This document shows, in pieces, positions 1-11,919 of a stretch of DNA of 64,000 nucleotides; within the stretch, counting starts at the first letter, position 1, and the number at the start of each line of letters is the position of its first letter. The translations under genes were made by a program, and so were the position numbers. The notes below the pieces were generated by a model. It saw only the letters and a program-made list of their open reading frames with translations, made no database searches and had not been told where the DNA came from. This DNA comes from Amphiura filiformis (lineage: Eukaryota; Echinodermata; Ophiuroidea; Amphilepidida; Amphiuridae), in contig NC_092628.1 of assembly GCF_039555335.1 (NCBI RefSeq), positions 73,472,713-73,536,712 on the forward strand. The letters run 5' to 3'.

Positions 1-344
1 TGGCTAATCCGAGCACCACGTTCTGAATTCGAAAAGTCTTGCGGAAGACCTTAAAGACATTGTCCTTACAGAAGATGAGATCCTCAATTCCCATGATGTG
101 GTGGCACTGTTTACTAGTACCCCCGTCGATCTTCAATGATCTTACTCTTCATGTTCTTCGTGAAAAACTAAACGAAGACAAAGACCTCAAAAACAGAACA
201 CTCCTCAACATTAATGACATCATCGAACTTACCAAATTTTGTCTTGCCACGGTTGCCTACTTCAGCTACTCAGGTGATATTTACCGCCAACGGTTCGGCA
301 TGGCGATGGGTAGCCCTCTCAGCCCCCTTGCGTGTAATATTATA
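1..344 (+). mobile_element. Penelope-like element, RT part (left half of a split copy)
   Basis: Translation shows the reverse-transcriptase region of a Penelope-like element, including a DVVALFT-type motif and the block FGMAMGSPLSPLACN near 295-340, typical of PLE RTs. The copy enters from the left window edge, so its 5' end is not visible. It is interrupted at about 345 by a LINE and resumes at about 3220. The element is broken. The family call is firm; the lineage within PLEs (Penelope, Neptune or Poseidon type) is not decided. Confidence 0.85.
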
Positions 345-3219
345 ATATATGGATATTCGATCTATAGAAAGGATAGAAATGTAAATGGAGGAGGTGTCTT
401 CCTAGCCACTAAAGATAATCTGATATCAACTGACATGCCTGAAATGGACGCAAACTGTGAAATTGTGTGGGCTAGTCTTCAATTTTCAAACTCCAAACCA
501 CTCTTCTTAGCCAGTTATTATGGCCCCCAAGTTAATAATAAAAGTAAGGCGCTGGATGAACTGACAAACTCTCTTAGCACAATGCTTTCCAAACATAAGT
601 CAAGATTCCCAAATGTCATCATTGGAGGATTTTAATTACCCAGACATTGACTGGGACACATGGTCATCAACAAACCCCAAAACAGCTGGTGTTCATAGAA
701 GTTTTCTAAATTTCTTATTAGAAAACTCGCTTGCCCAGTTGGTGACGAAAGTTACCCGTCCTGTGTCAAATAGCATCCTTGACCTGATTGTTACCACAAA
801 CTCACAAATTATTAGTGATGTCGAAGTTAGTCCTGGTATCTCTGACCATAGCATCGTAACCTTTAACATAAATCTCAAACCCAAACAGCAATCCAAACCA
901 CCCAGGAAAATCTACAATTTCCTCAGGGCTGATGTTGAAAACTTGAAACAAAATGTTAAAGAACACACACAGGAGTTCCTAGCCTCTGCCCCTCAAAATA
1001 ACAGTGTGGACACAAACTGGGAAAAAATTAGAGACAATCTAACTGAAGCAATGAATGCTCACGTTCCCTCAAAAATGAGCAGTGGGAAAAGACATCTTCC
1101 CTGGGTAACACCTGACATAAAACGCCAAATGAGAAAGAGGGATAAGCTACACTGTCGTGCCAGGAAGCAACAAAACAGCACTTCCTGGAAGCTTTTCCGC
1201 CAGTACAGAAACAAAGTTGCATCAACAGTCCATAGTGCCCATGAGGATTATGTTAACAATGTAGTTGGTAACAGCCTGTCTGAGAGTCCCAAAAAATTCT
1301 GGTCGTACGTCAAAATGATGCGTACAGAAAACCTTGGCATTCCAACCCTGAGGACAACAACCAAACTCTGCACCACTGACCAAGATAAGGCAACTGCACT
1401 CAACTCACATTTTCAATCTGTGTTCACCCAAGAGACTGATACATGTAGTATACCGCAAAAAGGTATTTCACCATATCCATCTATTTCGGAGCTCATAATT
1501 GGAGTTGAAGGCGTTGAAAAGCAGTTATCATCTTTAAACCCAACAAAAGCATGTGGCCCAGATGAGATACCACCCAGACTCCTCAAGACAGTTGCACCTG
1601 AACTTGCACCGGCACTTTGCTTTCTCTTCCAACAATCATATGACACTGGCGTAGTTCCATCTCAATGGAAACAAGCACTTGTTACAGGTATATTCAAAAA
1701 GGTCAAAATCAGATCCTGCGAATTATCGCCCGATTTCACTTACAAGTTTGTGTTGTAAAGTTATGGAGCATGTGGTTTTAAGTCACCTAGCCAGACATCT
1801 GAACAGCAACAGTATCCTACTGGACTCACAGCATGGGTTCCGCGAAAAACTGTCTACCGTGACACAGTTGATCACATCCTGTCACGACTGGGCTCGCACC
1901 CTTCAACAACGTGGGCAAGTTGATGTTATCCTCCTAGATTTCAGCAAGGCATTTGACAAAGTACCCCATCTGCGCCTGTCTGCCAAGCTGGAATTCTACG
2001 GCATCAGAGGTTCAACACTGACATGGATCAACTCCTTCCTTAACAACAGAAGCCAGGCAGTTTCGGTAAATGGGACCCACTCACCCTGGGGAAAGTAACA
2101 TCAGGAGTACCCCAGGGCTCCGTGCTGGGACCAGCCTTGTTTTTACTCTACATTAATGACATCCAGGAGGAAATCAGTTCTAGTATGCGCTTATTTGCTG
2201 ATGACAGCATCGTATACAGAGATATTGTGAGTCCTGACGATCATCAAGTACTCCAGAAAGACCTCAATGAGCTTGCAAATTGGTCCTCAAAATGGCTTAT
2301 GCACTTCAATGTGGGTAAATGTGCCATCCTCCAAATAACTAACAAACGCAAAACCAGCCTCTTTGATTATACCATCCTGGGTCAGCCTCTTGCTAGAGTC
2401 GATCAACATGAGTACCTTGGAGTTACAATATCCAGTAAACTTCGATGGGATGCACACTGCAATAAAATCACGCAGAAGGCAAACCGCACCCTCGGTCTGA
2501 TACGTCGCACCCTATCACCATGTTCTCAAGAGGTAAAGGCCAGAGCATACCAAGCCCTAGTCCGCCCTCAAATTGAATACGCATCGGAAGCTTGGAATCC
2601 GCATAACATCACCACTGTGGACCGCCTTGAACGTGTTCAACGGGCAGCAGCACGATTCGTTTTCCGGGACTACCGCAGAACAACATCCGTATCGGCACTA
2701 ATTAACACCTTGGGCTGGGACTCACTGCACAACAGGCGTTTAGCTGCTCAACTGTCCATGTTTTACAAGATACACTATGGTCTAGTAAACATCCAGTTCC
2801 CCACCATCATCCAACCAGCTACATACTTCAGCAGACATGACCACCAACTTAAGTTCAAGCTACCAGAAGCAACAATAGACAGCTATAAGTTCTCCTTCTA
2901 TCCACGCACCGTGAGACTCTGGAACCATCTACCAACTCCTGCAGTATTGGCTCCTTCACTACCAGCCTTCCAGGAAGTCAGCCTGCCGGCCATCCAGCAG
3001 ATGAGGCTTCCTGTTGGTGCCAAGCTGCTGTAGTTCACCAATCCTTGTATATAGTGCACCCTCAGTTCATCACCAGTCTTGGTTTCGTCATTTTGTTACA
3101 GTCTTCACCTTATCTTCACCCTTGTTTCTGCACCCTTGCCTGTGACTTCACTTCTGCACCAAGTCCCAGTATAGCTGTTGCTGCATAGGGATAGCACCTT
3201 TGAAGATTGAAGATTGAAG
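345..3219 (+). mobile_element. 5'-truncated CR1/Jockey-type LINE inserted in the PLE
   Basis: An apurinic-type endonuclease followed by a non-LTR reverse transcriptase. The reading starts inside the endonuclease (RKDRN...GGGV), passes the GDFNYPDIDW-like and SDH motifs, then the RT blocks NYRPISLTS, FSKAFDKVPH, SGVPQGSVLGP and the catalytic FADD at 2194-2205. The RT C-terminal domain ends at 3033. The 3' end at 3198-3219 is a short run of GAAGATT repeats, as expected for LINE tails. ORF1 and the endonuclease N-terminus are missing. The frame changes near 630, near 1700 and near 2094, each compatible with a one-base indel, so this copy is inactive. The clade within the CR1/L2/Jockey group cannot be fixed without a tree. 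It is younger than the PLE that it splits. Confidence 0.9.
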
Positions 3220-4357
3220 TGGCTGGAACAGAAAGCTATTTCCACAGCCCCGGTAGCCTGCCAGCCGCGTCTCTGGAAAAGATACGTGGATGACGTGTTG
3301 GAAATAGTACGCAAAGGAGAAGTAGACAACCTCACAGAACACTTAAATTCTATCGACCCTACCAACAGTGTCAAGTTCACTTACGAGCAAGAACAAGAAG
3401 GTTCGATTCCCTTCCTCGACACCCTAATCACTAGAAAGCCGAATGGATCAGTGAAACTCTGTATCTACCGAAAGAAAACGCACACTGACCAATATCTTCA
3501 GTTCTCAGTTCTCCTCCCACCACTCTTTACATCAAAAGCTGGGTGTTGTTAGAACGTTGCTAGACAGGAGTGACGCGTTGGTAACCGAGGAAGCGGACAG
3601 ACAAAAAGAGGAGGGTAACATCCGCGAAGCGCTGACCACGTGCGGTTACCCGGATTGATCAATCAAGAAAGTCAAAAAAGACAGATCCACTCCTAAGACA
3701 AAACTTTCCTCAAAACGAAAAGATGACAGCGAAAAAGCAAAAGGCATGGTTGTGGTTCCCTACATAGAGGGCGTATCCGAGCGTGTGTCCAGGGTGTTTA
3801 AAAAACACGGATTTTCCACAGCCATGAAGCCACTTCGTACCATCCGCAATATGCTCGTCCATCCGAAAGATAAACTTCTCCCTCAACAGGAAGCGGAAGC
3901 CATTTATGAGATCCCCTGCGGTGACTGCTCCAGTTCCTACATTGGTGAAACTGGTCGCCCATTTGGTATCCGACTTAAAGAGCACCAGAAAGAGGTGGAG
4001 AAATTTGAATCTAAGCCATTTACTCGAGCAAAACGCCAATCATCTGTCACGGACATTCACAAATCCGCCATCACTGATCATGTGGCCTCTACAAATCACT
4101 CTATCAATTGGGAGGACTCAAAAGTTATTGATCGTGAAGCCGACAAGACCACCAGGTGGCTGAAAGAAGCCATCTGGATCCGCCGAAAAGGACAAGACAC
4201 TCTTAACAAGGACGAGGGGGCCTACTCATTCAACAACATCTTTGACCAACTCATCACGCCCTCTACGGTGCATCCTGTTGCCTATAAAAGCAAGCAGTCA
4301 GATGTGATGAGTTGCCAGTCTGATAAAGCCACTAGTGTAGTAGTGAAACGTCACTAA
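3220..4357 (+). mobile_element. Penelope-like element, RT C-terminus and GIY-YIG endonuclease (right half)
   Basis: The continuation of the PLE after the LINE. The RT catalytic motif YVDDVLEI lies at about 3283-3306 and is followed by FLDTLITRK. Downstream, at about 3898-3995, there is a GIY-YIG-type endonuclease of the PLE kind with the CGDCSSSYIGETGR block and a following Arg/Lys/His-rich helix. Canonical PLEs carry exactly this RT plus GIY-YIG order. The element is broken in a few places and is treated as a fossil. Confidence 0.88.
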
Positions 4358-4429
4358 AAACGTGAGTAAACCAACTTCGTTTTTACTTTGAATTGTTCAA
4401 AATGAACAAAATTTACAGTTGATATCAAC

Positions 4430-4640
4430 ATTCCTAATGAACTTGTTTAAAGACTTCAGAGTATTCTGATCCTTTTTGACAAGCCAGATATGTGGGGTAT
4501 TGTTACCCGGGTATCCGTGCCCGTTTTCGCGTTTAGATTCTGCGTGTGCTCTTTGGTCTTTTTAGCTTTGGTGAAGGCCCAGTTGGGATAGCCACAGCAA
4601 CCCATGGATTTCTGAATGTGATTCTGTTCTCCAGGTTTGT
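4430..4640 (-). mobile_element. Inverted fragment of a second PLE copy
   Basis: On the minus strand the translation gives CGYPNWAFTKAKK followed by VTIPHISGLSKRI. These match the RT-to-endonuclease linker of the plus-strand PLE next door (CGYPDWSIKKVKK and VVVPYIEGVSERV). It lies tail-to-tail with that PLE. Partial inversions are common in PLE insertions, so this may be part of the same insertion event or a separate copy. Only about 200 bp are recognisable. Confidence 0.65.
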
Positions 4641-4649
4641 CACATGACC

Positions 4650-4700
4650 AATCAGATGCCTGATGAAGTTCGGAGTTACCGGACGCAACTGTCGCCGGAT
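4650..4700 (+). ncRNA. Degenerate hammerhead-like motif beside the PLE
   Basis: CTGATGA at 4660-4666 is followed by a 6-bp stem (GTTCGG at 4668-4673 with CCGGAC at 4679-4684, one G-U pair) and then GCAA where an active hammerhead has GAAA. A GTC follows. Hammerhead motifs are known in the terminal repeats of PLEs, and this one lies just downstream of the plus-strand PLE. The altered core implies that it does not cleave. It resembles the better motif at 18494. Confidence 0.4.
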
Positions 4701-4739
4701 GTAAGTTGTAAATTTTATTTCCAGAATTCGATTTAACAT

Positions 4740-5785
4740 TATCTTATGTTATTTACTGGATGGTTAATCTACACCAAGACATCTTTTCCACCTCGATACA
4801 CCTGAGTAGACTAAATCCTCCAGTCTCGAATATACGCACGGCCGTTGCACTGTGCTGTATACGAGGACTGAACACCAAACGTGTTCTGAGCGTGGAGGAC
4901 TTTTGAGCTCATTAATAAAACGCGTGCGACTTCGCGTGCTTCGCGTCGCATGGCGAATTGCCATTTAAGGAAATTTCCGCGGGTAAATTATCTTCCGACT
5001 CGCCCGTGAATAAAACAACTGTTTTTAAAGGAATTTTAATGAATTTTAAACTTGTTCTTTTTGTATGATAATTGCTTTCTTTCCTGCGATTTATATTCCC
5101 TATCAGTATTATATAATAGTATAAATACTGTTTAGTTTTAAATAAGCCTATTGCTTCTCTCAGTTATTGTTATATTTTCCTTTCACCATTCTGATTCTGT
5201 TTAATACTCTGACTTCTTCAATTTTCACTCGGCCATTATGTCGGTCCGGTTTTAATTGGGCATATTTTTGCTTTGTTTTCTTTAAACTTAGGCCCACGTT
5301 CAATTTTGTGGTTCATCATCGTGTGTACAAACAAATTTCATGCTAAATAAACAGCCCAAACTTACCTTGCCGAAGCCGTCGAACATGAAAACAAATAAAG
5401 TGCTTGTGTGTCGCCCGAAGGCTCCATTGATTTTTGTGTTTTTGTTGTTGTTGTGAGCTTGTTGTTTTTTCATTACTTCAAAATGGATGGTAGGCTTGTT
5501 TCTTATATTTGCAGTTACAGTGAACAATATTTATAACACAGTCCACGCTTATGCCGCGCCGTAGAGAATGTACAGCCGAGTTTTACGGTGCGCCCACAGT
5601 AAAATAGAAAGTCAAATGAAATGTTTTAAATTCCGGTCGCATAATTTTTGTTGCGTGATGATGCGACTTGATCATTTTATTGTATTTCATTCATACATAC
5701 AAATTTAATACCGGTACCTGTCAAGACCATGTCAAAATCAGAAAAATGCTTAGCCTTCTTTAACAGTAGATTTTAGAGTTTTTTA
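4740..5785. other. Intergenic, AT-rich, no recognised gene
   Basis: No ORF in this stretch has recognisable domains. A GC-rich patch with repeated cgcg words near 4920-4950 is the only compositional change. Nothing else is supported. Confidence 0.5.
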
Positions 5786-6606
5786 CGACCCCCTATCGCG
5801 GGTCAAAAAAAATTTATGACCCCCACCTTCCGCCTATACAGACTGAAGACAAATTATTCATGGCCGGAAGTAAGGCGCGGAGCGTACCCAAATTTTAGAG
5901 CGGAGTGCGCGAAACGCGTTAAAAATTTTGATCGTAAGTGTAAAGAAGGAACGCGGAGCGCGCAAAAATCTTGCATTGTATAATAAAAGATTGCGCACAC
6001 ATTTTGGTTTTGAAGCTAAGGAATGCGCGCGCAGCGCGCACAAATGTTGAGTCACCAGCCCTTAATAATTCTATAACCCCCTATTTTGGTTGTTAAAAAA
6101 TTTTTGGTCTCAAAATTCTATGACCCCCAGTATATTCATGACCCCCTTCTGAAGAAAATGACAGCCCCCTTAGTTCCAGTGATGAATATTTGTAGTCAGT
6201 CTGTGTAGGCGGAAGGGGGGCGGGCATAAATATCAGTTTCGACCTGAGATAGGGGGTTGTAAAAATTCAGCCCGCAATAGGGGGGTCATGAAAAAATGTA
6301 CTCCGGTCACCGACATAATTCATGAGTCATGACCCACCCCCCTTCCGTAGAAAATGACAGCCCCCTAAGGGGGTCATGAATATACTGGAAGGGGGTCATA
6401 CAATTTTAGACCAAATATAGGGGTTATAATTTGTAAACACCCAAAATAGGGCTTTATAGAATTATTGAAGGTTGGTGACTAAAAATGTTCGCGCGCTCCG
6501 CATGCATTCTTTTAGGGGGGTCATAAAAACATTTGCCCGCAATAGGGGGTCATAAAAATTTGACATATTCATGACCCCCTCTGCCGAAGAAAATGACATC
6601 CCCCTT
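5786..6606. repeat. Mixed-orientation repeat block with GACCCCCTA / GGGGGTCAT words
   Basis: The phrase TGACAGCCCCCTTA with nearby GGGGGTCATGAATAT or its complement occurs several times in both orientations (around 6131-6170, 6318-6400 and 6568-6606). The block at 6049-6128 recurs inverted at 6397-6480, and the outer ends carry related GACCCCCTAT-CGCGGG words. GC-rich gcgcggagcg-like patches lie at 5873-6030. It looks like a rearranged foldback element or several nested copies of one repeat family. Confidence 0.6.
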
Positions 6607-6959
6607 ATTACGTTTAGCTATCACTGCTAAACAGCAGGGCGTGTCTGGCATTTTGATAGGTTAAATTTAAATTTTGATATTAAATTTCCATAAATAGTTG
6701 ACTTTCTTTCCATGAAAATAATGGAAAAAATGTCATGGATGCAGCTCATGCCAGCATACTATACGCTCGGGGGGGTGAATATGCTAGGACTTTTAGTATA
6801 CTACAGTCATGACTTGCTAGTAGTATATTTTAGGCCAACAGGGGCTAGGGCCTAATTATAGTCCAAACCTCATACGGGAGAGGAGAGGATATCATGTTCA
6901 ACTATAGGCTACAATTGAATTGTTGTCATGTTTTTGCTTACCGTTTTTCTTTCGTAGGC
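6607..6959. other. Intergenic, nothing recognised
   Basis: AT-rich sequence with a short G-run near 6768. I see no gene, tRNA or clear repeat. Confidence 0.4.
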
Positions 6960-7410
6960 CTGCAGCTACTAACATGATGACACATTGTATACTCATGCGG
7001 TACATGGGTACATGCCATTGGCGGCATTGGTGCTTGTTCAGTCAGATCTCGGCAAATAGTACTCATGTCCATGTCCATGTCACAGTCAGTACACAGTCAA
7101 TAATAATGATGACATCACATGGCCATGGTAACACTGTCAATGTGAACATCAGCGTAAAACTCCAGTCAGTGCCAGTACCATGTCCATGAGTATACCTCAT
7201 CATGACCCTGGACATGTTGGAAGTTGTAGGCATGCAACAATCCTGGACAATAATCATGACATCAGGCACAGTAAATAGCAAATCAACTGATTTATCCAGC
7301 ATTGTCCAGGGTACAACATTCATGACATGACATTGACATGCATGCATGGCATAATAATGGAGAATCTTGCATGGAAGTCTCAGGGTTTTGATCATTGCAT
7401 GATTGCAGTG
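6960..7410. repeat. CATG-rich stretch
   Basis: I count a little over twenty CATG tetramers in about 450 bp, often inside TCATGAC, CCATGTCC or ACATGCATGC. About two would be expected by chance. No stable tandem unit is visible and the ORFs crossing it have no domain signature. It may be a decayed short-period repeat or a cluster of binding sites. Confidence 0.5.
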
Positions 7411-8030
7411 ACACTGTCGGTTGGTGCGACGATATTGTCAAGTAGCAGTATTCTCTTGCCAAGTCAGATGCTAGGCCTGTCTACAAGTACAATCAATGTG
7501 ATGCCGTGTATGCCACTGAGGCCTAGTCAGAAGTAACAGGCTACATTTACGCACGGTCATGACGGTTTGCATGCATGATGCATTGAATTGGAGATGTCCA
7601 TTTTTGCACGGCAACTTGAGATGCAGACAGACCATAAGAAAGCACACTGCCGTAAGAATGAACTTGTTTTATACTAGAATAGAGCTGATTAAATATGTCG
7701 TCACTCAACTGGGCTCAGACCATGCAGACAGTACGTAAAAAACAACCATCATCACCATCATGACATGTAAAAGTCCGGGGTAAAAGTATCATGAGCATGC
7801 ATGTGTACACATAAATACTGCACACACTGTCACAGCGGCACTCCCGGTAACTATCCACATAAATTCTTCCAAATCGGATTATGTTCAACTCTTTCTTCAC
7901 TTCCAGTTTAGTCCAAGCGATGTTTGAACACTTGCCGTTCATTATACCTTGTTTATTATTCCACAAATCGGTATATCCTGTTAAATTCCTGTACAAAATT
8001 TGTCTTCCACACGGCGCCGTGATTGAATTT
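7411..8030. other. Intergenic, no recognised gene
   Basis: Unique-looking sequence with some further CATG words. The small ORFs on both strands here have no recognisable domain and no supporting splice pattern. Confidence 0.4.
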
Positions 8031-8080
8031 CGACATCGGTGTTCAAAATTCCGACGAAATGGCGCTACGTTGTTTGATCT

Positions 8081-8131
8081 CCATATATAGACTATAGAAG
8101 TCCATATATGGACTATGTGTTCCATATATGG
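8081..8131. promoter_or_regulatory. Three tandem CArG-like boxes
   Basis: CCATATATAG at 8081-8090, CCATATATGG at 8102-8111 and CCATATATGG at 8122-8131 sit about 20 bp apart inside a short tandem repeat TCCATATATGGACTAT. The last two match the serum response factor CArG consensus CC(A/T)6GG exactly. About 110 bp downstream are two YY1-like words (GCCGCCATGTT at about 8232 and TCCGCCATTTTG at about 8248). This is consistent with a promoter or enhancer, but no gene start is recognised next to it, so the function is inference. Confidence 0.4.
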
Positions 8132-8674
8132 ACTATATATGGATATTTATCGCGCCGTCAAAAAAACGTCGGCGCGCATGAAAAAGTCCTCCATGAAAAA
8201 TGCACGTATCGTTCTCAGGCCTCGAACGAGCCGCCGCCATGTTTGTCCGCCATTTTGCGAGTGAGAGGCCAGGGACTCAGGCTAACACCTGAGCACACAA
8301 TTTCGTGCAAGCAGTGAATTGTCTCTACATTGTCTTTGTTTACTACACGATTGAGTACATAGCATCATAAGAACTGTGCGAGCTTCTAGTTGGTGACTAG
8401 TGGAAAATAGGCATATGTGATTGGTTTTTGTCAAAACCTCAAGTGTTCCTGTCACCCAATCAGAATTTTTTTAAATATCTAACGAAAGCTAACCCCTAAA
8501 AACACCTTTTCACTACGTCAACAGATAGGCCTAATGCAATTCAATGTCTATAGTAAGGCGAATGTGGTAAATCTGTTGAAAACGACCTATTCAAGCACGA
8601 TTTTTGAACAAAATGTAGGTTTTAAAAGTCAACCCCTCAAGTGATCCTTACAATATTTTTCAGATTTTATGTCA

Positions 8675-9135
8675 TTAAACAGTCCTGTATGATGATTTTA
8701 TAAAGACGATAGTATATTATCGACTTACATCACATGGGTGCAGCCATTTGCAGTTGGCACCAGGATGTCTGGCATGTGGCTTGAAGCTCTGCGGGTGTTC
8801 TTCCGGTAGTTTTCAATGGCAAGATAGGAACTGTGGCCATTTTTCTGCTTAGAAAATTGTATTTTATGCTAATTTAAAACAATATTACAGAAAATTTTAC
8901 AAAAATTGTTTTGTGCATTGTATGTGAAATTTAGAATCACCCGGTGCTCAGATTTTTGCCGTAAGCGGTTTATCAAAAAGTCGTGATTCATTTTCAAAAT
9001 TCTCCTATTCATTTGTGTGTGTGGCTGATAATCATCCAGCCATCTGACAATGGATGGTCTGTTAATGGCTGCCTCCATGTGCTCTTCTCGATAATATATT
9101 ATCGACTGTATAAAATCATTGTACAGGACTGTTAA
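8675..9135. mobile_element. TTAA-flanked MITE with about 80-bp inverted ends
   Basis: The left end at 8675 (TTAA then ACAGTCCTGTATGATG) and the right end at 9135 (complement CAGTCCTGTACAATG after TTAA) form imperfect terminal inverted repeats that extend through the CGATA-TATTATCGA words. TTAA at both ends suggests piggyBac-type insertion. The ORF inside (8869-9147 minus) has no domain. Non-autonomous. Confidence 0.65.
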
Positions 9136-9189
9136 ATAAAAGAGCAAAGACAGTTCTTTTTAAATTGCAAATCCTGTGCGAAAAATTCA

Positions 9190-9410
9190 ATGAACAATGA
9201 CTTTGCAATGACTTTGCTTAAAGAGCGCTTACAAATTCATGTTAGATTTATAAAGTTTACTACGACGAATGTTAAATATAAAAAATATCAACTTCAAAAC
9301 ATCATGATTTGATATCAGAAGGACATTCCTTTTATTATTTTCAGAATGCAATTTGGTGTGCCTGATGTGCTCTCAGATCCCACAAAAACACCGTGCAAAC
9401 TTTGCTATCC
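9190..9410. mobile_element. Partial copy of the 19851-20430 foldback element
   Basis: The words TTTATAAAGTTTACT, TTAAATATAAAAA, TTGATATCAGAAGGACATTC, CAGAATGCAATT and CTGATGTGCTCT occur in the same order as in the right arm of the element at 19851-20430. Only one arm is present, so it is a solo or truncated copy. Confidence 0.65.
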
Positions 9411-10600
9411 GATTCCTTAATACTAATGCATACTTAGTATTAAAACTTGGTTATTATGACAATGAATACTTTGCATACTCAAACATTTATTAATATGCTG
9501 TTTTATTCTTGCAAAGTGGTACATTTGTAGGATTCAAGTAGTCAGCGTACATTTTAATGACTTCACACTTCGTCATCATGCGAAAGAGGTTGTACCAACT
9601 CCTCCCTAAGGTTTTTCATCCGCCATCGTAAAGTGCACATTATTAAACTCAAATGACTTAAGGGTCTCATAGCGACCTTTTCCAAATACCCCTGTTGGAA
9701 AGTAAACATGACTTTTATATATAGTAAGAGCCCATAAACCGATGTTTGTCACCTAACTTCTCCGTGGTCCATTGTGCATACTGTGGCTACTACATGTATA
9801 CATAAAACTCCGATTTGTATAACTTTGTGCACAATTGATAGATTTTCACAACTGATCTTTTAATTCACCGTACTCCCTCTGTTTGCAAGCTCCCGAAGTG
9901 GATTACTTACTTTGGATTGTTGTATTGCGGTTACAATGCTTAAACACGCACGTCTATGGAAAGCCTTCGGTTTTCGGTACTAGTAAAATTAGCCATGTTG
10001 TAATGCATCTTTAAATGGATCTGGCTTGTGCTTGGTCGCCCAGTTCTCGTGATGATTTGAATCTTCCCGGGCACGTGCCATTACCACTAACTGCAGTGTA
10101 CACCACTATCTGTGGAATTTGCGAGGCTTTGTGTTGGCGCGAATAGCTTCAGAACTTTTAATCGTATTCACGATATTTTAACGTAGAAAGAAAGGCGGTT
10201 TATGTACGCGCATTCGTTTAATTTCGTTCAATATAGTTTAAAAAATAACAACACAGCAGTAATTTTAAAGGTAATTTAAAAGTTCCAGTAAATTGCATCG
10301 AGCTATGGTTAAACTCTCACTTGCATGGATGCATGGAAATACGTCTCGTGTATATACTTCCATGCTTGTTGCTTGCGATTAGGTTGGATTGATAACAAAT
10401 ATTGAGAGTGTGTCTCAGGGACAAAGTCCCCGCGCAACATCAGTATAATTTCGAGGCCAACTGAATGCTTTTATCATGATCAGTAACATACTTTTATAAA
10501 AAACAAAATCAACTATAGCATAATCTATCCAATTAGTGAAAATTGCAGCTTACGGAAAATAATGCTTTGGTTTGTCACACACTGTATTAAATGCAAACTT
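9411..10600. other. Intergenic, no recognised gene
   Basis: AT-rich sequence without recognisable coding potential. The small ORFs carry no domain signature. Confidence 0.4.
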
Positions 10601-11290
10601 TGATATCAACCACAATGCACAGGAAGAATGACTTGAATGATTACGGCAACTCTCTTCTTTTGGGAGCAAGACAAGTCGATATTGCCAGACTTCAACGTCT
10701 GCAAAACTGGTCTTCTAAACGTATCTTTCTCACCACCAAATATGACCAAGCGGGTAGCATTTAAGATCTTGCTGTGTGTGTTTAAGGCCATCACTGGTAT
10801 TGCACCAGTCTATTTGTCATCCCTCCTGACTTTGTACTCTCCTGCCCGTGGGGGATTGCACTCATCCACCGACGTCACTCGCCTTGACAGCAGAGCTCTC
10901 AAATCAGTCGTTGACAAGACATTCTTCTTTACAGCACCATCCATGTGGAACAGTCTGCATCTTTATTCATCACTCAACACCAGACTGCTTCGCTTTTCTC
11001 TTTATATTACTAGACTCTTCATTCCATATACAAACTGCTGCCTCGGGGATCAGTCTTTCCATGTTGCTGGCCCACGGATATGGAATACACTTCCACAGCA
11101 TATTCGCGAGGTCCCACCCTCAACAGGTTCAAAGAACTTCTCAAGTCACACTTATTTCCAGTCACATAATTTTGTTTTTGTTTATGGTATAATATTTGCT
11201 TTATATTTCTTTGCATGTTCTTGTAGTCTCTTATAATTTGTAATGCGCTCTGGTATTTTATGATAAGGCGCGATATAAATCCATACATGT
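10600..11290 (+). mobile_element. L2-like LINE, RT C-terminal and 3' end
   Basis: Translation shows the C-terminal part of an L2/CR1-group reverse transcriptase: YGNSLLLGARQVDIARLQRL early on, then, in a shifted frame, FKILLCVFKAITGIAPVYL, and finally HVAGPRIWNTLPQHIRE with a degraded FKELLKSHLF tail. It closes with GCGCTCTGG and AAGGCGCGATATAAAT, the typical L2-type 3' end. The copy is 5'-truncated and frameshifted near 10750 and again near its end. It lies downstream of, and in opposite orientation to, the SRCR gene. Confidence 0.8.
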
Positions 11291-11324
11291 ATGTAGGTGG
11301 GGGTGTGTGTATACGTACGTTTGT

Positions 11325-11520
11325 ATTTGTAAGACCCACCGCCTCACTTGCGGTCTTCAAAAAGGGCCTCAAATCCCAACTTTTTCCACAATTATAGTTC
11401 TTGCATGGTTTCATGTTGCTTTTTTGTAGCTTCATTTTTTCGTATTTTTTTTTCTCATGGTTATTATTTTAAAACACCATGATCATCTGAAATGGCGCTT
11501 TATAAATGCCTGTGTATTAT
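11325..11520 (+). mobile_element. Second L2-like LINE 3' fragment
   Basis: A short piece encoding ASLAVFKKGLKSQLFP, the conserved end of L2/CR1-group RT, followed by a 3' UTR and the terminal AAATGGCGCTTTATAAATGCC. It is a separate truncated insertion directly behind the first L2 tail. Confidence 0.7.
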
Positions 11521-11919
11521 TGAACGAAATTCGGATCGAAGCATATTCTTGGGAAGAATTGCCGACCATTAGACATAAATATTGCCCATGCCATTGTGAA
11601 AAAATTATTCTTATTGTGATGTACATGTTTATCCGATAGAAAACAGTAAATGGAGGGAGGGGCAAATCAAAGTGTAACAGTAACTCGTGAAACTCGATGC
11701 TACTAAAACCATACGGAAAAAAGATTGTCTATTATATATGTATAACAAAATTAGTGTTCAACTGCGATTATATCTGACAGTTCTCTTTAATAAAAATTTG
11801 CGAAATTACAATCTTATAGTCCATCCTTAAATATAACACTGTGAACCATCCCAATGATCACTAACAGTGCTCATAACTTACACTGCATTGTCATGATTGT
11901 GAAAGTATTTTTCTATAGT

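Noticed and set aside
8869-9147. 92-codon ORF
   Set aside because: It spans one arm and the interior of the MITE at 8675-9135, with no domain.
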